57,039 nt of DNA from JBKPNZ01 sp046732895. GTDB lineage: Bacteria > Actinomycetota > Thermoleophilia > Solirubrobacterales > 70-9. Under the pieces are notes generated by a model. The model did no database searches. It saw only the letters and a list, made by a program, of their open reading frames with translations, and was not told where the DNA came from. The translations under genes and the position numbers were made by a program. This document shows, in pieces, positions 48,450 through 56,915 of the stretch (its first letter is position 1; each line of letters starts with the position of its first letter). The stretch covers positions 1 through 57,039 of the forward strand of contig JBKPNZ010000051.1 in assembly GCA_046732895.1 (NCBI GenBank), read 5' to 3'.

Positions 48450-49931
48450 ATGAGCAGCGATCGGCTGACTGGCCTCGACTCCTCCTTCCTGCACCTCGAA
48501 CGGGGGCCCGCACACATGCACGTCGCCTCGACCACGCTGTTCGAGGGCCCCGCACCGGCCTACGACGAGCTCTGCGGCCACATCTCCTCGCGCCTCCACC
48601 TCGTCCCCCGCTTTCGCCAGAAGCTCCGCTTCGTCCCCCTCGGCCAGGGCCGCCCGATCTGGGTGGACGACCCTCAGTTCAACCTCGGCTACCACATCCG
48701 CCACACGGCGCTTCCCTCGCCCGGCGACGAGGAGCAGCTGCGGACCCTCGCGGCGCGCATCTTCTCCCAGCGCCTCGATCGCTCCAAGCCCGTCTGGGAG
48801 ATGTGGCTGGTCGAGGGGGTCGAGGGGGGCCGCTTCGCACTGGTCACAAAGAGCCACCACGCCCTCGTGGACGGCGTCTCCGGGGTTGACATAACCAATG
48901 TCCTCTTCGACGCCGAACGCGAGCCGTCCTCCACCCCCTCCCCCGAGCCGTGGCTCCCTCGGCCGGAGCCGAGCAGCGCTCAGATGCTCGCCGACGCCCT
49001 GCTCGAGCGGGCGACCACCCCGGCCGAGATGGTGCGCGGAGTCAGGGCCATGCTCCGGGCTCCGCGTCAGGCGCTCGCCGCCGCCCGCGATGCCGTGACT
49101 GCCGCCGGCAGCGTCGCGAAGGTGGGGACCGGAGCACCGCAATCCGCCTTCAACGTGCCGATCGGTCCCTACCGCCGCTTCGCGTGGGTCCGCACCGACC
49201 TCGGCGAGCTGAAGCAGATCAAGAACGAGGTCGGAGGCACCGTCAACGACGTCGTGCTCGCCGCCGTCGCCGGCGCGCTCGGCCGCTTCCTGAAAGGGCG
49301 CGGGGAGTCCACCCACGAGCTCGAGCTGCGTGCGATGGTCCCGATCAGCGTCCGCGCCGCCGACGAGCACGGCGCGCTCGGCAACCGCGTCTCCTCGTTC
49401 ATGGCGCCGCTCCCGGTCTGGCGCGAGGATCCCCTCGATCGCCTCCGGCGCGTCAGCGAGACGATGGGCGATCTGAAGCAATCGAAGCAGGCGGTCGGCG
49501 CGGCGATGCTCGCCCAGCTCGGTGACTTTGCCCCACCGACGATCATGGGTCAGGCGGCGCGCCTCACCTCGCGGCAGCGCTTCTTCAACCTCGTGGTCAC
49601 AAACGTCCCCGGCCCGCAGTTCCCGCTCTATCTGCTCGGCCGGGAGCTTCAGGCGATCTTCCCCATGGTCCCCCTGGCGGAGAACCAGGCGATCTGCTTC
49701 GGGATCATGAGCTACAACGGCCAGGTCAATTTCGGCCTCACCGCCGACTACGACGCGATGCCTGACGTCGACGCCCTCGCCGAGGACCTCAGGTACTCGA
49801 TCGACGAGCTCGCGACCGCGGCCAAGCCGAAGCGCCCGAAGAAGAGAGCGAAGAAGACGCCGAAGGCGAAGCCGGCGAAGGGCCAGGCGAAGAAGGGCAC
49901 CAACGGCAAGCGAGCCGCGACCAAGGCCTGA
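48450..49931 (+). CDS. Wax ester synthase/diacylglycerol acyltransferase (WS/DGAT) with basic tail
   Basis: This 493-aa acyltransferase makes storage wax esters or triacylglycerol from acyl-CoA. The catalytic motif is SHHALVDGVSG (H136, H137, D141). Family blocks include LDSSFLHLERGPAHMHVAST, GTVNDVVLAAVAGALGRFL and VVTNVPGPQFPLYLLGREL. The last ~36 residues are almost entirely Lys, Ala and Pro (KPKRPKKRAKKTPKAKPAKG and on), like the tail of histone-like proteins; it may bind membranes or lipid droplets. ATG 48450 lies in a purine-rich context. Confidence 0.9.
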   Translation: MSSDRLTGLDSSFLHLERGPAHMHVASTTLFEGPAPAYDELCGHISSRLHLVPRFRQKLRFVPLGQGRPIWVDDPQFNLGYHIRHTALPSPGDEEQLRTLAARIFSQRLDRSKPVWEMWLVEGVEGGRFALVTKSHHALVDGVSGVDITNVLFDAEREPSSTPSPEPWLPRPEPSSAQMLADALLERATTPAEMVRGVRAMLRAPRQALAAARDAVTAAGSVAKVGTGAPQSAFNVPIGPYRRFAWVRTDLGELKQIKNEVGGTVNDVVLAAVAGALGRFLKGRGESTHELELRAMVPISVRAADEHGALGNRVSSFMAPLPVWREDPLDRLRRVSETMGDLKQSKQAVGAAMLAQLGDFAPPTIMGQAARLTSRQRFFNLVVTNVPGPQFPLYLLGRELQAIFPMVPLAENQAICFGIMSYNGQVNFGLTADYDAMPDVDALAEDLRYSIDELATAAKPKRPKKRAKKTPKAKPAKGQAKKGTNGKRAATKA

Positions 49932-49988
49932 ATCGTTCGAGTTCCTGCGATCGAGCACGCATAGCGTGTAGAAACGCAGCAACTCGGC

Positions 49989-50639
49989 CTAGGTCATGGC
50001 CGCTGCGTGGGTCAGGCGCACGGCTCGGAGCCCGTGATGGGCGGCCAGCGCCAGCAGGCGGCGCAGGTCCTCCTCGCGGCCCGCGTCGTAGGAGGAGCCG
50101 AGGCCTGGGTCCCGATAGCCCGGATGGACCATCCACTCTGTCACGCCCTCCGGGAGTCCGCCGCCCTCCAACAGCGCCTCGATCTCGTGGGGCAGGAACC
50201 GCTCTTGCTCCTGAAGCCTTCCCACCAGCCGATCGGGCGTCCGCACCCCAAGCCCGTGCAGCAGCGCGCGATGGCGCTCACCCACCGAGCGCACGGGTAG
50301 CCCGCGAGCCGCCGCCGCCTTCCCCACAAGCGCAGCCGCTCCCGGGCTCGCATGGCAATGGCGATGGCCGTCCAGATATCCGGGCCCGGCCCGGTACTTG
50401 CTCTCGAACGCCTGAAGCTGCGCCTCCAGCGAGGCCTGAACCCCCTCCCCGCCGAGGCCCAGCTGCAGATGCAGGCCCACCTCCACCCCACTCTCAACCA
50501 GCGGGCGCGGATCGTGCCCCTCGCGCATCACCATCGCGCTCACCGCATCGACCGCCCCCGCTCGCGCCGCCTCCAGGATGCCCTGGTCGTAGCGGGGCGA
50601 GTACCCGTAGTCGTCGGCGACGATGATGAGTGCACGCAT
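49989..50639 (-). CDS. YdjC/ChbG-like carbohydrate deacetylase
   Basis: This 216-aa protein has the family metal motif ADDYGYS near the N-terminus, HLQLG (VGLHLQLGLG) and GYLDGHRHCH. The C-terminal VTEWMVHPGYRD carries another ligand. Characterised relatives remove acetyl groups from N,N'-diacetylchitobiose and similar sugars. Related proteins act in the synthesis of hopanoids and other lipids, so the substrate is open. Its start lies only 19 nt from the start of the divergent LOG-family gene; TAGCTT sits 8 nt before its ATG. Confidence 0.85.
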   Translation of the reverse strand: MRALIIVADDYGYSPRYDQGILEAARAGAVDAVSAMVMREGHDPRPLVESGVEVGLHLQLGLGGEGVQASLEAQLQAFESKYRAGPGYLDGHRHCHASPGAAALVGKAAAARGLPVRSVGERHRALLHGLGVRTPDRLVGRLQEQERFLPHEIEALLEGGGLPEGVTEWMVHPGYRDPGLGSSYDAGREEDLRRLLALAAHHGLRAVRLTHAAAMT

Positions 50640-50647
50640 CAGTTGGC

Positions 50648-50653
50648 AAGCTA
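50648..50653 (-). promoter_or_regulatory. -10-like TAGCTT, 8 nt before the YdjC-like gene
   Basis: The hexamer lies inside the 19-nt interval between two divergent start codons. Such a short interval leaves no room for a 5' untranslated region on this side. Confidence 0.45.
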
Positions 50654-50658
50654 GCGGC

Positions 50659-51387
50659 GTGACGCCGCGCGATCTCACCCGTGACGAGGAGCTCCTCAGC
50701 GGCTTCGGGCCGAGCGCCGAGGCCATCACGACGTCGGATTCGCAGTGGCTGCGGGAGATCGAGGGCGAGTTCGCCATGGGCTTCACGGCACTGGGCAAGA
50801 TCGGTGACGCCGTCTCGGTCTTCGGGTCGGCGCGCACGCCGGCGGACCACCCCGAGTACGAGCTGGGGCGGGAGCTGGGGCGCTGTCTGGCCGAGTCCGG
50901 CCTTGGCGTCATCACCGGCGGCGGGCCCGGGACGATGGAGGCTGCGAACCGAGGGGCACAGGAGCGGGACGGTGTGTCGGTCGGGCTGAACATCCAGCTT
51001 CCTCATGAGCAGTACGCCAACCCCTACCTCGACATCGGGCTCACGTTCGAGCACTTCTTCGTGCGCAAGGTGATGTTCGTCCGGTACGCGTCGGCGTTCG
51101 TGATCCTGCCGGGAGGTTTCGGAACCTTCGACGAGATGTTCGAGGCGCTGACGTTGATCCAGACCCGCAAGATCAGGCAATTCCCGGTGCTCCTCATGGG
51201 CAGCGAGTACTGGGCCGGCCTGCTCGCATGGATCGATCAGAAGATGCGCGGCGGCGGCAAGATCGAGGATGCCGAGGCGCGCCTGCTCCACGTCGTCGAT
51301 CGCCCGCAGGAGGTCTGCCGCATCGTGCTCGAAGCGAATTCCCGCCAGCGCGCGCTGTACGAGGAGAGCGACCGACCCCACGCCTAG
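50659..51387 (+). CDS. LOG family protein (TIGR00730-type, nucleoside 5'-monophosphate phosphoribohydrolase)
   Basis: This 242-aa protein has both LOG motifs: GGGPGTMEAANRGA (88-101) and PGGFGTFDEMFE (about 145-156). Related enzymes release free cytokinins or purine bases from nucleoside monophosphates. The N-terminal DLTRDEELLSGF and EFAMGFTALGKIG segments match the longer bacterial subgroup. GTG 50659 is chosen because of the neighbouring divergent start. The next gene is 13 nt downstream. Confidence 0.85.
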   Translation: MTPRDLTRDEELLSGFGPSAEAITTSDSQWLREIEGEFAMGFTALGKIGDAVSVFGSARTPADHPEYELGRELGRCLAESGLGVITGGGPGTMEAANRGAQERDGVSVGLNIQLPHEQYANPYLDIGLTFEHFFVRKVMFVRYASAFVILPGGFGTFDEMFEALTLIQTRKIRQFPVLLMGSEYWAGLLAWIDQKMRGGGKIEDAEARLLHVVDRPQEVCRIVLEANSRQRALYEESDRPHA

Positions 51388-51390
51388 ACT
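51385..51390 (+). promoter_or_regulatory. -10-like TAGACT, 10 nt before the RDD gene
   Basis: TAGACT overlaps the stop codon of the preceding gene and is followed by CGTTCGCGGG and ATG 51401. Confidence 0.4.
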
Positions 51391-51400
51391 CGTTCGCGGG

Positions 51401-52369
51401 ATGGAGTCAGGCGGAGGTACGCCGCGCACACCGCAGCCACCCGAGCGCCGCCCACCGTTCGGCGTGCGCCTGCTGGGCAGCGGCGCGCGCAGTGCCCGGG
51501 CCGTCGCCGGCGCGACCGGTGTCGACCGGGCGGTAGAGGCGGTCACGGAGGAGGCGATCGTCCGCGCGCTCGAAAGCGAGGCGGTCGAGCGAGCCCTCGT
51601 CCGCGTGCTCCAGGGCCCGGCGGTCGAGGAGGCGATGCGCGGCGCCATCGCGAGCCCTGCGGTGGAGCGGGCGCTGATCGATGCCCTCGACTCGGAGCTG
51701 GTCGACCACGTCTGGGAACGCCTGCTCTCGAGCGACGAGGCGCAGAAGCTCGTGGAGAGAATCGCGGACGCCCCCGAGGTGCGTTCGGCGATTGCGGCGC
51801 AGGGCGTCGGCCTGCTCGAGGACATCGGCCGCCAGCTGCAGCGAGCGACCCGGCGCCTCGACGATGGATTGGAGCGGGTCGTCCGCGCCGTCCTGCGCCG
51901 ACCCCAGCGCACCGAGCGGACCGATCGCGCCGGCCTCGTGACGCGGGGCGTGGCGATCGCCGCCGACTTCGGCATCGTCAACGCGGTCTTCATCGGGCTC
52001 TCCGCGCTGGCGGCGCTCGTTTTCGGCAACGGCAATGGCGCCAGCTCCGGCGCGGTGGTCATCGGGCTCGGAGCCTGGATCCTGCTCGGCATCGCGTACT
52101 CGACCTTCTTCTGGTCCCTTGCGGGCCAAAGTCCGGGGATGCGGATCCTGGGGATCCGGATCGAGTCACATGGGTCGCGCCGGCTCGGTCTGCGCCGCGC
52201 CTTCCGGCGAGCGATCGGGTTGTTGCTGGCGATGCTGCCCCTTGGCCTCGGCCTGCTCGGGATCCTCACGTCCGAGCGGCGGCGCGGACTCCAGGACCGC
52301 ATCGCGGACACGGAGGTCCTCTACGGAGCACCCTCGGTCCGGCTGATCGGCGGTTACTCGGAGCCGTAA
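51401..52369 (+). CDS. RDD-family membrane protein with helical N-terminal repeats
   Basis: This 322-aa protein has a long soluble N-terminal part (about 35-165) built of short repeated helical units (VERALVRVLQGPAVEEAMRG, AVERALIDALDSELVDHVWE, EAQKLVERIADAPEVRSAI). A C-terminal RDD domain follows with membrane segments VAIAADFGIVNAVFIGLSAL, AVVIGLGAWILLGIAYSTFF and a GQSPGMRILGIRI motif. RDD proteins are poorly characterised, some being transporters or envelope factors. ATG 51401 is chosen. Confidence 0.72.
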   Translation: MESGGGTPRTPQPPERRPPFGVRLLGSGARSARAVAGATGVDRAVEAVTEEAIVRALESEAVERALVRVLQGPAVEEAMRGAIASPAVERALIDALDSELVDHVWERLLSSDEAQKLVERIADAPEVRSAIAAQGVGLLEDIGRQLQRATRRLDDGLERVVRAVLRRPQRTERTDRAGLVTRGVAIAADFGIVNAVFIGLSALAALVFGNGNGASSGAVVIGLGAWILLGIAYSTFFWSLAGQSPGMRILGIRIESHGSRRLGLRRAFRRAIGLLLAMLPLGLGLLGILTSERRRGLQDRIADTEVLYGAPSVRLIGGYSEP

Positions 52370-52555
52370 CGATCTCGTACCGCCCGACGTACTACCTTTC
52401 CGCCTGAGCGTGCTGCCGCTCGCCGCTTTGACCGGCCGTGGAGAGGCCGCAGGAAGTCTGCGGGCAATTACGGATCGACCGGAGCGTACGAGCGCGGAGA
52501 ATCACGCGTACATCGAACCGTGCGTCGCCGGGGAAGGCGCAGAAAGGAATTGGAG
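52370..52555 (+). other. Spacer before the copper-redox cluster
   Basis: The 186-nt region holds a perfect 6-bp hairpin (CCGCAG 52447-52452 with CTGCGG 52458-52463, 5-nt loop) and a strong AAAGGA ribosome-binding site at 52543-52548. No copper-operator consensus was recognised by eye. It presumably contains the promoter of the cupredoxin cluster. Confidence 0.4.
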
Positions 52556-53143
52556 TTGAGACGACATCTCCGCGGAACCACCGCGAAGGTATTGGTCCTG
52601 GGACTCGTGTCCTGTGTCGGCGTCGTCGCCGCCACCGGCGTGGCGACTGCAGGCGGCGGCACAGAGAAGCACGGGAGCCTGGGGCAGACCGTGGTCATCA
52701 CGGCCAAGGGTCACGGCGGCAACGTGCACTGGGCTCCGAGCCAGAACAGCGTGCTCCCCGGTGACACCGTCGAGCTGCGCAACAAGAGCGGCGAGCCGCA
52801 TACGTTCTCGCTGGTCGCCCAGCCTGACCTCCCGCAGTCGAACAGCGAGATCCGCCACTGCTTCGACAGTGGGATCTGCGCCCAGATCGCTGCGGCTCAC
52901 GGCATTGTTCCGCCCGACTTCCAGATCCAGCAGCGTCGAGTCGACAACGGCCTGCACGGCCTGGACACGGAGTTCTCGAGCGGCAACGCCAAGGGCGGGC
53001 CGCAGGACGGTGATTCCGTCATCTACAACAGGAACGTCAAGCACTGGACCGTGAGCGCCGCGGGTGACGAGACGCTGTACTTCATGTGCGCGATCCACCC
53101 CTGGATGCAGGGCCAGCTCGACGTCGGGCTGACCAAGAAGTAA
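52556..53143 (+). CDS. Secreted cupredoxin-like copper protein 1
   Basis: This 195-aa protein has a signal peptide (TTAKVLVLGLVSCVGVVAAT, cleaved near ATA-GG). A cupredoxin domain follows. The probable type 1 copper ligands are His82 in EPHTFSL and C178, H181, M184 in CAIHPWMQGQL. An unusual ~60-residue insertion carries a cysteine pair (HCFDSGICAQI). Such proteins shuttle electrons, here perhaps to or from the multicopper oxidase two genes on. TTG 52556 is chosen because it sits 7 nt after AAAGGA; TTG 52550 and GTG 52520 are also in frame. Confidence 0.82.
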   Translation: MRRHLRGTTAKVLVLGLVSCVGVVAATGVATAGGGTEKHGSLGQTVVITAKGHGGNVHWAPSQNSVLPGDTVELRNKSGEPHTFSLVAQPDLPQSNSEIRHCFDSGICAQIAAAHGIVPPDFQIQQRRVDNGLHGLDTEFSSGNAKGGPQDGDSVIYNRNVKHWTVSAAGDETLYFMCAIHPWMQGQLDVGLTKK

Positions 53144-53157
53144 GCACCAAGCACGGT

Positions 53158-53188
53158 GAAGCCCCGGCGTGCAGTGCGCCGGGGCTTC
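53158..53188 (+). terminator. Strong hairpin between the two cupredoxin genes
   Basis: A perfect 12-bp stem (GAAGCCCCGGCG 53158-53169 with CGCCGGGGCTTC 53177-53188, 7-nt loop) begins 15 nt after the first cupredoxin stop. The following bases are not U-rich (GCTTCGC), so it may attenuate rather than stop transcription. It may also protect the upstream mRNA. Confidence 0.55.
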
Positions 53189-53219
53189 GCTTCGCACCAG
53201 CATCGGAAGGAAGCCAGGG

Positions 53220-53744
53220 TTGAGCGAACATCGAACATCGCGATTGATCGCCAGGGTCGCGGTCCTTGCGGCCGCGGTGACGGTTGCGTGGCTACCCGCG
53301 CCAAGCGTCACCTCCGCGGCGGCGCCGGCGGCGGTCGCCATCGATATCAACGGCACGCGCAAGCCGCATTTCGACGCCACGAGCGACACCATCCCCGCCG
53401 CCGGGGCACTCACGATCGACGATCACACGGGGGCGTTCGGCGCGCACACCTTCTCGCTGGTCAAGAAGTCGGCGCTCCCGACTACCAAGGCCGCGCAGAA
53501 GTCCTGCACGAGCAGGGGGCACATCTGCAGGGCGATCAAGAAGACGTGGACGAACGACGACGACACCCTCTCCGCGGCGGGCGCCCCCGGCTGGGACAAG
53601 CTGGGCGACACCAAGCACAAGGGGGACTCCCACCTCTTCACGGGCAACCAGCTCACGAGCGTCGTGAGCGCCCAGCCGGGGAAGACTCTCCACTTCATGT
53701 GCGCCCTCCACCCATTCATGCAGGGCAAGCTCAAGGTTGAGTAG
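53220..53744 (+). CDS. Secreted cupredoxin-like copper protein 2
   Basis: This 174-aa protein has a signal peptide (ARVAVLAAAVTVAWLPAPSV, cleaved after an Ala-rich stretch) and a cupredoxin domain like the preceding gene. Likely copper ligands are the His of GAHTFSL and the Cys, His and Met of HFMCALHPFMQGKL. The same type of inserted cysteine pair occurs (CTSRGHIC). The two proteins are probably an ancient tandem duplication. TTG 53220 follows GGAAGGA; the multicopper oxidase gene overlaps its end by 8 nt. Confidence 0.82.
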   Translation: MSEHRTSRLIARVAVLAAAVTVAWLPAPSVTSAAAPAAVAIDINGTRKPHFDATSDTIPAAGALTIDDHTGAFGAHTFSLVKKSALPTTKAAQKSCTSRGHICRAIKKTWTNDDDTLSAAGAPGWDKLGDTKHKGDSHLFTGNQLTSVVSAQPGKTLHFMCALHPFMQGKLKVE

Positions 53745-55647
53745 CTCGCCGGCAGAGCCGCGTTTTCGCCGCAGGGCCCTCCTCGGCGCCGGCCTGGCCG
53801 GCGCTGCCGCCGTCGCGCTCCCGGGTCGCCTGCGGACGCACGGCCTCATCCCAGCCCCTTCGGGGGCCCTGGCCGCGGACTCGTTCGCCGCGGAGCTGCC
53901 GATCCCCCGAGTCATCACTGACGCGGAGATCAAGCTCGACATCATCGAAGCGGAGGTGCGAATCCTCCCGGGCCGCAAGACGAAGATGTGGACTTACGGC
54001 GGCCACTTCCCAGGCCCGACGATTCGCCGCCCCGCAGGCGAGCAGACGAAGGTCACGTTCAAGCACCGCCTGCCCTCGTCGGTCGGGGAGCTCAGCGTGC
54101 ATCTGCACGGCGGCCACACGAGCTCGGCCGATGACGGCCAGCCGGGCGGCCTCACCGCGAAGCACCCGGTGTCCTACTACTGCCAGATCCCCAGCGATCT
54201 GTCGGCGAAGCAGTCCGGCAACGACCTGCTGATCGACCCGGGCGAGAAGCGAACCTATACGTACGAGCTGATGGAGGACGGTGAGCCCGAGCGGGCGGCG
54301 TTCCAGTGGTACCACGACCATCGCCTCGACTGGACCGCGCGAAACGTCTGGCACGGGCTCGCTGGGATGTTCATCATCGACGACGTCGTCGAGGCGGCGC
54401 TGCCACTGCCCACCGGCGAGCACGACCTCCCGCTGATGATCGTGGACCGGTCATTCGACGCCGACAATCAGCTCACGAACCCGTTCAGGCGCCACCTCGA
54501 CCCTCCGTTCGATGGTCTCAAGGGCAGCGAGATCCTCGTCAACGGCGCCCCCCTCCCCCACCACCACGTCGCCCCCCGCCGCTACCGCCTGCGCTTCCTG
54601 AACGCATCGCAGTTCCGCGCCTACAACCTCCACCTCTCAAGCGGCGCATCGATGACGCAGATCGGAACTGACGCGGGCCTCATGCCGGCGCCCATCGACC
54701 GCGAGAAGATCCTGATCGGGCCGGCCGAGCGGGCCGAGGTCGTCGTCGACTTCGCCGAATCGCGCGGCGACCGCGTTGAGCTCCGCAGCGTCCCTCGTGA
54801 CGACGACCCAGCCGGCCCGGGAACCAAGCCGTTCGAGGGGCCGCTCATGCAGTTCAGAGTCGGGCATCGCCACAAGGACGACCAGACGAGCGTCCCAGTC
54901 TCCCTGCGACCACTCCCCACCTGGACCTCGACTGCCCCCGCAGCACCGGATCGAACCTGGGTCTTCGAGATCGGTGGCGGCCTCGACCCGACCTGGCTCG
55001 TGAACGGCAATACGTTCGATCCGTCGCGCTCCGACGGCTTCCCGGTCCTCGACACCGTCGAGAGCTGGCAGCTCACGAACGCGACGGGCGTCGCGCACAT
55101 GTTCCACATGCATTCGACCGACTGGTACATGCTCTCCCGCAACGGCGATCCGCCGGCGCCCTGGGAGGACTGTCTGAAGGAGACGTTCTTCCTCGATCCG
55201 GGAGAGAGCGTGATTGTGGCCGCCCACTTCACGGATCACCTCGGCAAGTTCGTGATCCATTGCCACATGCTCGACCACGAGGACCACGGGCTCATGTCGC
55301 AGTTCGAGGTGGTCTCGGCCGCGACCAAGCAGCCGGCGCGCGACGAGACGGCAAAGCGCCGCGCGACCGGCATCCCTCGGCAATCGGCCGCCCCGACCCT
55401 GGGCCTGCCGCAGCGCCGGCGCGTCACGGGGGAGGTGCTCGCCTTCACGCCCGAGGCGCCTGCGGGCGAGCGGCTTCAGACCTACGAGCTCCTGATCGAC
55501 GGCCGCCACGCCCGAACGCTGCGCGGCGACGAGATCGCCGAGCGGGTGCGGCTCGCGGTCCCGCGTGGGCGGCCCTTCCGCCTGACCGCCGTGGCTCGCA
55601 CTCGCGACGGGCGCTACCTGAGCGCCGCCCGCAACTACCAGGGCTAG
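53737..55647 (+). CDS. Multicopper oxidase with extra C-terminal domain
   Basis: This 636-aa exported oxidase couples substrate oxidation to oxygen reduction. The N-terminus (RFRRRALLGAGLAGAAAVAL) looks like a Tat signal. Copper sites are HLHGGH (from about 121), WYHDH (about 191), HMFHMHS (about 454) and HCHMLDHEDHGLM (about 508), the last giving type 1 His-Cys-His-Met. The layout resembles CotA/bilirubin-oxidase-like enzymes. About 110 residues after the core form an additional domain that may bind a partner or the cell wall. TTG 53737 overlaps the cupredoxin 2 stop, pointing to translational coupling. Confidence 0.88.
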   Translation: MSSSPAEPRFRRRALLGAGLAGAAAVALPGRLRTHGLIPAPSGALAADSFAAELPIPRVITDAEIKLDIIEAEVRILPGRKTKMWTYGGHFPGPTIRRPAGEQTKVTFKHRLPSSVGELSVHLHGGHTSSADDGQPGGLTAKHPVSYYCQIPSDLSAKQSGNDLLIDPGEKRTYTYELMEDGEPERAAFQWYHDHRLDWTARNVWHGLAGMFIIDDVVEAALPLPTGEHDLPLMIVDRSFDADNQLTNPFRRHLDPPFDGLKGSEILVNGAPLPHHHVAPRRYRLRFLNASQFRAYNLHLSSGASMTQIGTDAGLMPAPIDREKILIGPAERAEVVVDFAESRGDRVELRSVPRDDDPAGPGTKPFEGPLMQFRVGHRHKDDQTSVPVSLRPLPTWTSTAPAAPDRTWVFEIGGGLDPTWLVNGNTFDPSRSDGFPVLDTVESWQLTNATGVAHMFHMHSTDWYMLSRNGDPPAPWEDCLKETFFLDPGESVIVAAHFTDHLGKFVIHCHMLDHEDHGLMSQFEVVSAATKQPARDETAKRRATGIPRQSAAPTLGLPQRRRVTGEVLAFTPEAPAGERLQTYELLIDGRHARTLRGDEIAERVRLAVPRGRPFRLTAVARTRDGRYLSAARNYQG

Positions 55648-55688
55648 CGCGCCCATCACGTCAGGGGCGGGTGGCATGCTCGCGGGCG

Positions 55689-56396
55689 ATGCCCCCCGAG
55701 CGCGGCCCGAGCTCAGAGCGCTTCGCGCACCGCACCCGGCGCGTTCGGCAGTACGGCTACGGCCTCGTTCTCCTGATGATCCTGGCCTCGCTCGCGTTCC
55801 AACTCGCGTCCAGCGATTCGGATGCGGCCCAGGCGATCACGATCGTGCTCCAGGCCTTCACGCTCCTGCTCGCCGTGTGGGCGTCGGAATCGCGCCACAT
55901 CGTGATTCGGATCGTCGAGCTCATCGTCACCGTGGTGGTCGTCGCCGCGACGCTCACGTTCGTGGTCTCGGGCACCGTCGACGACGGCGCCGCAAAGATC
56001 GTGAACCTGCTGCTGATCGCGTTCGCGCCGCTCACGATTGCCGGCGGGATCGTTCGCCACTTTCGCACGGAGGGCGCCGTCACGATCCGGACGATGTTCG
56101 GCGTCCTGTGCATCTACCTGCTCATCGGCTCGTTCTTCGGGTTCTGCTACGGAGCCGTCGGTGCCCTGTCGGACTCGTCGTTCTTCGCCCAGACAACGCA
56201 GGAGACGAGCTCCGACTTCCTGTACTTCAGCTTCACCACGATCACGACCACCGGCTACGGCGACCTGACGGCGGCGACGGACCTCGGTCGTTCGCTGGCG
56301 ATCACGGAGGCGCTGATCGGGCAGATCTACCTCGTGACGGTGGTTGCGGTGATCGTCGGCAACCTGCGCCGCCCCACCCCGCGCCGCGATGCCTGA
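55689..56396 (+). CDS. Potassium channel-like protein (Ion_trans_2)
   Basis: This 235-aa protein has several membrane segments (GLVLLMILASLAFQLA, AITIVLQAFTLLLAVWAS, IVELIVTVVVVAATLTFVVS, GVLCIYLLIGSFFGFCYGAV and a last helix). The pore loop has the selectivity filter TTTGYGD at about residues 186-192. Six segments are possible, but the charged voltage-sensor pattern is weak, so gating is unclear. It lacks a regulatory C-terminal domain. ATG 55689 follows a CATGCT hexamer by 8 nt; its end overlaps the acetyltransferase gene by 8 nt. Confidence 0.85.
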   Translation: MPPERGPSSERFAHRTRRVRQYGYGLVLLMILASLAFQLASSDSDAAQAITIVLQAFTLLLAVWASESRHIVIRIVELIVTVVVVAATLTFVVSGTVDDGAAKIVNLLLIAFAPLTIAGGIVRHFRTEGAVTIRTMFGVLCIYLLIGSFFGFCYGAVGALSDSSFFAQTTQETSSDFLYFSFTTITTTGYGDLTAATDLGRSLAITEALIGQIYLVTVVAVIVGNLRRPTPRRDA

Positions 56397-56895
56397 CGCC
56401 ATCACGACCCGCGCGGCGGTCGAGGCGGACGCCGCCGCGATCACCCACATCTTCAACCAGGGGGTCGAGGACCGCGTCGCCACGTTCGAGACGCAGGCGA
56501 CCACGGCGGACGCCGTCGCAGAGATGCTGTCGACGGCGATTCTCGTCCTCGCCGCCGAGCGCGAAGGTGACGTGATCGCCTTCGGCCGCGTTACCCCCTA
56601 CTCCGATCCTCATCCCTACTACGCCGGCGTCGGCGAGGCCACCCTCTACGTCGAGCGGGGGGCGCGGAGAAGCGGTGCGGGGCGCACCCTGATGAACGCG
56701 CTCGCCGCTGAGGCGCAGGACCGCGGGCTCTACAAGCTCGTGGGCAAGATCTTCACCTCGAACGAGCCGAGCATCGCCCTCGTACATGCCTGCGGCTGGC
56801 GGGACGTCGGCGTTCACCTCCGCCATGGGAAGCTTGACGGCGAGTGGAAGGACGTCCTGGTGGTGGAGCTCCTGCTGGGGGACGCCGCGACCTGA
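56389..56895 (+). CDS. GNAT N-acetyltransferase (phosphinothricin acetyltransferase-like)
   Basis: This 168-aa protein has the fold of the PAT/YncA group: TTRAAVEADAAAITHIFNQG, ATFETQ, EATLYVERGARRSGAGRTLM (acetyl-CoA loop) and SNEPSIALVHACGW. Related enzymes acetylate phosphinothricin or methionine sulfoximine, but the natural substrate is often unknown. ATG 56389 overlaps the channel stop by 8 nt. Its own TGA overlaps a CTG (CTGA) that may start the next gene. Confidence 0.85.
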   Translation: MPDAITTRAAVEADAAAITHIFNQGVEDRVATFETQATTADAVAEMLSTAILVLAAEREGDVIAFGRVTPYSDPHPYYAGVGEATLYVERGARRSGAGRTLMNALAAEAQDRGLYKLVGKIFTSNEPSIALVHACGWRDVGVHLRHGKLDGEWKDVLVVELLLGDAAT

Positions 56896-56915
56896 ACCGG
56901 CGCCGCTCCAGGCCC

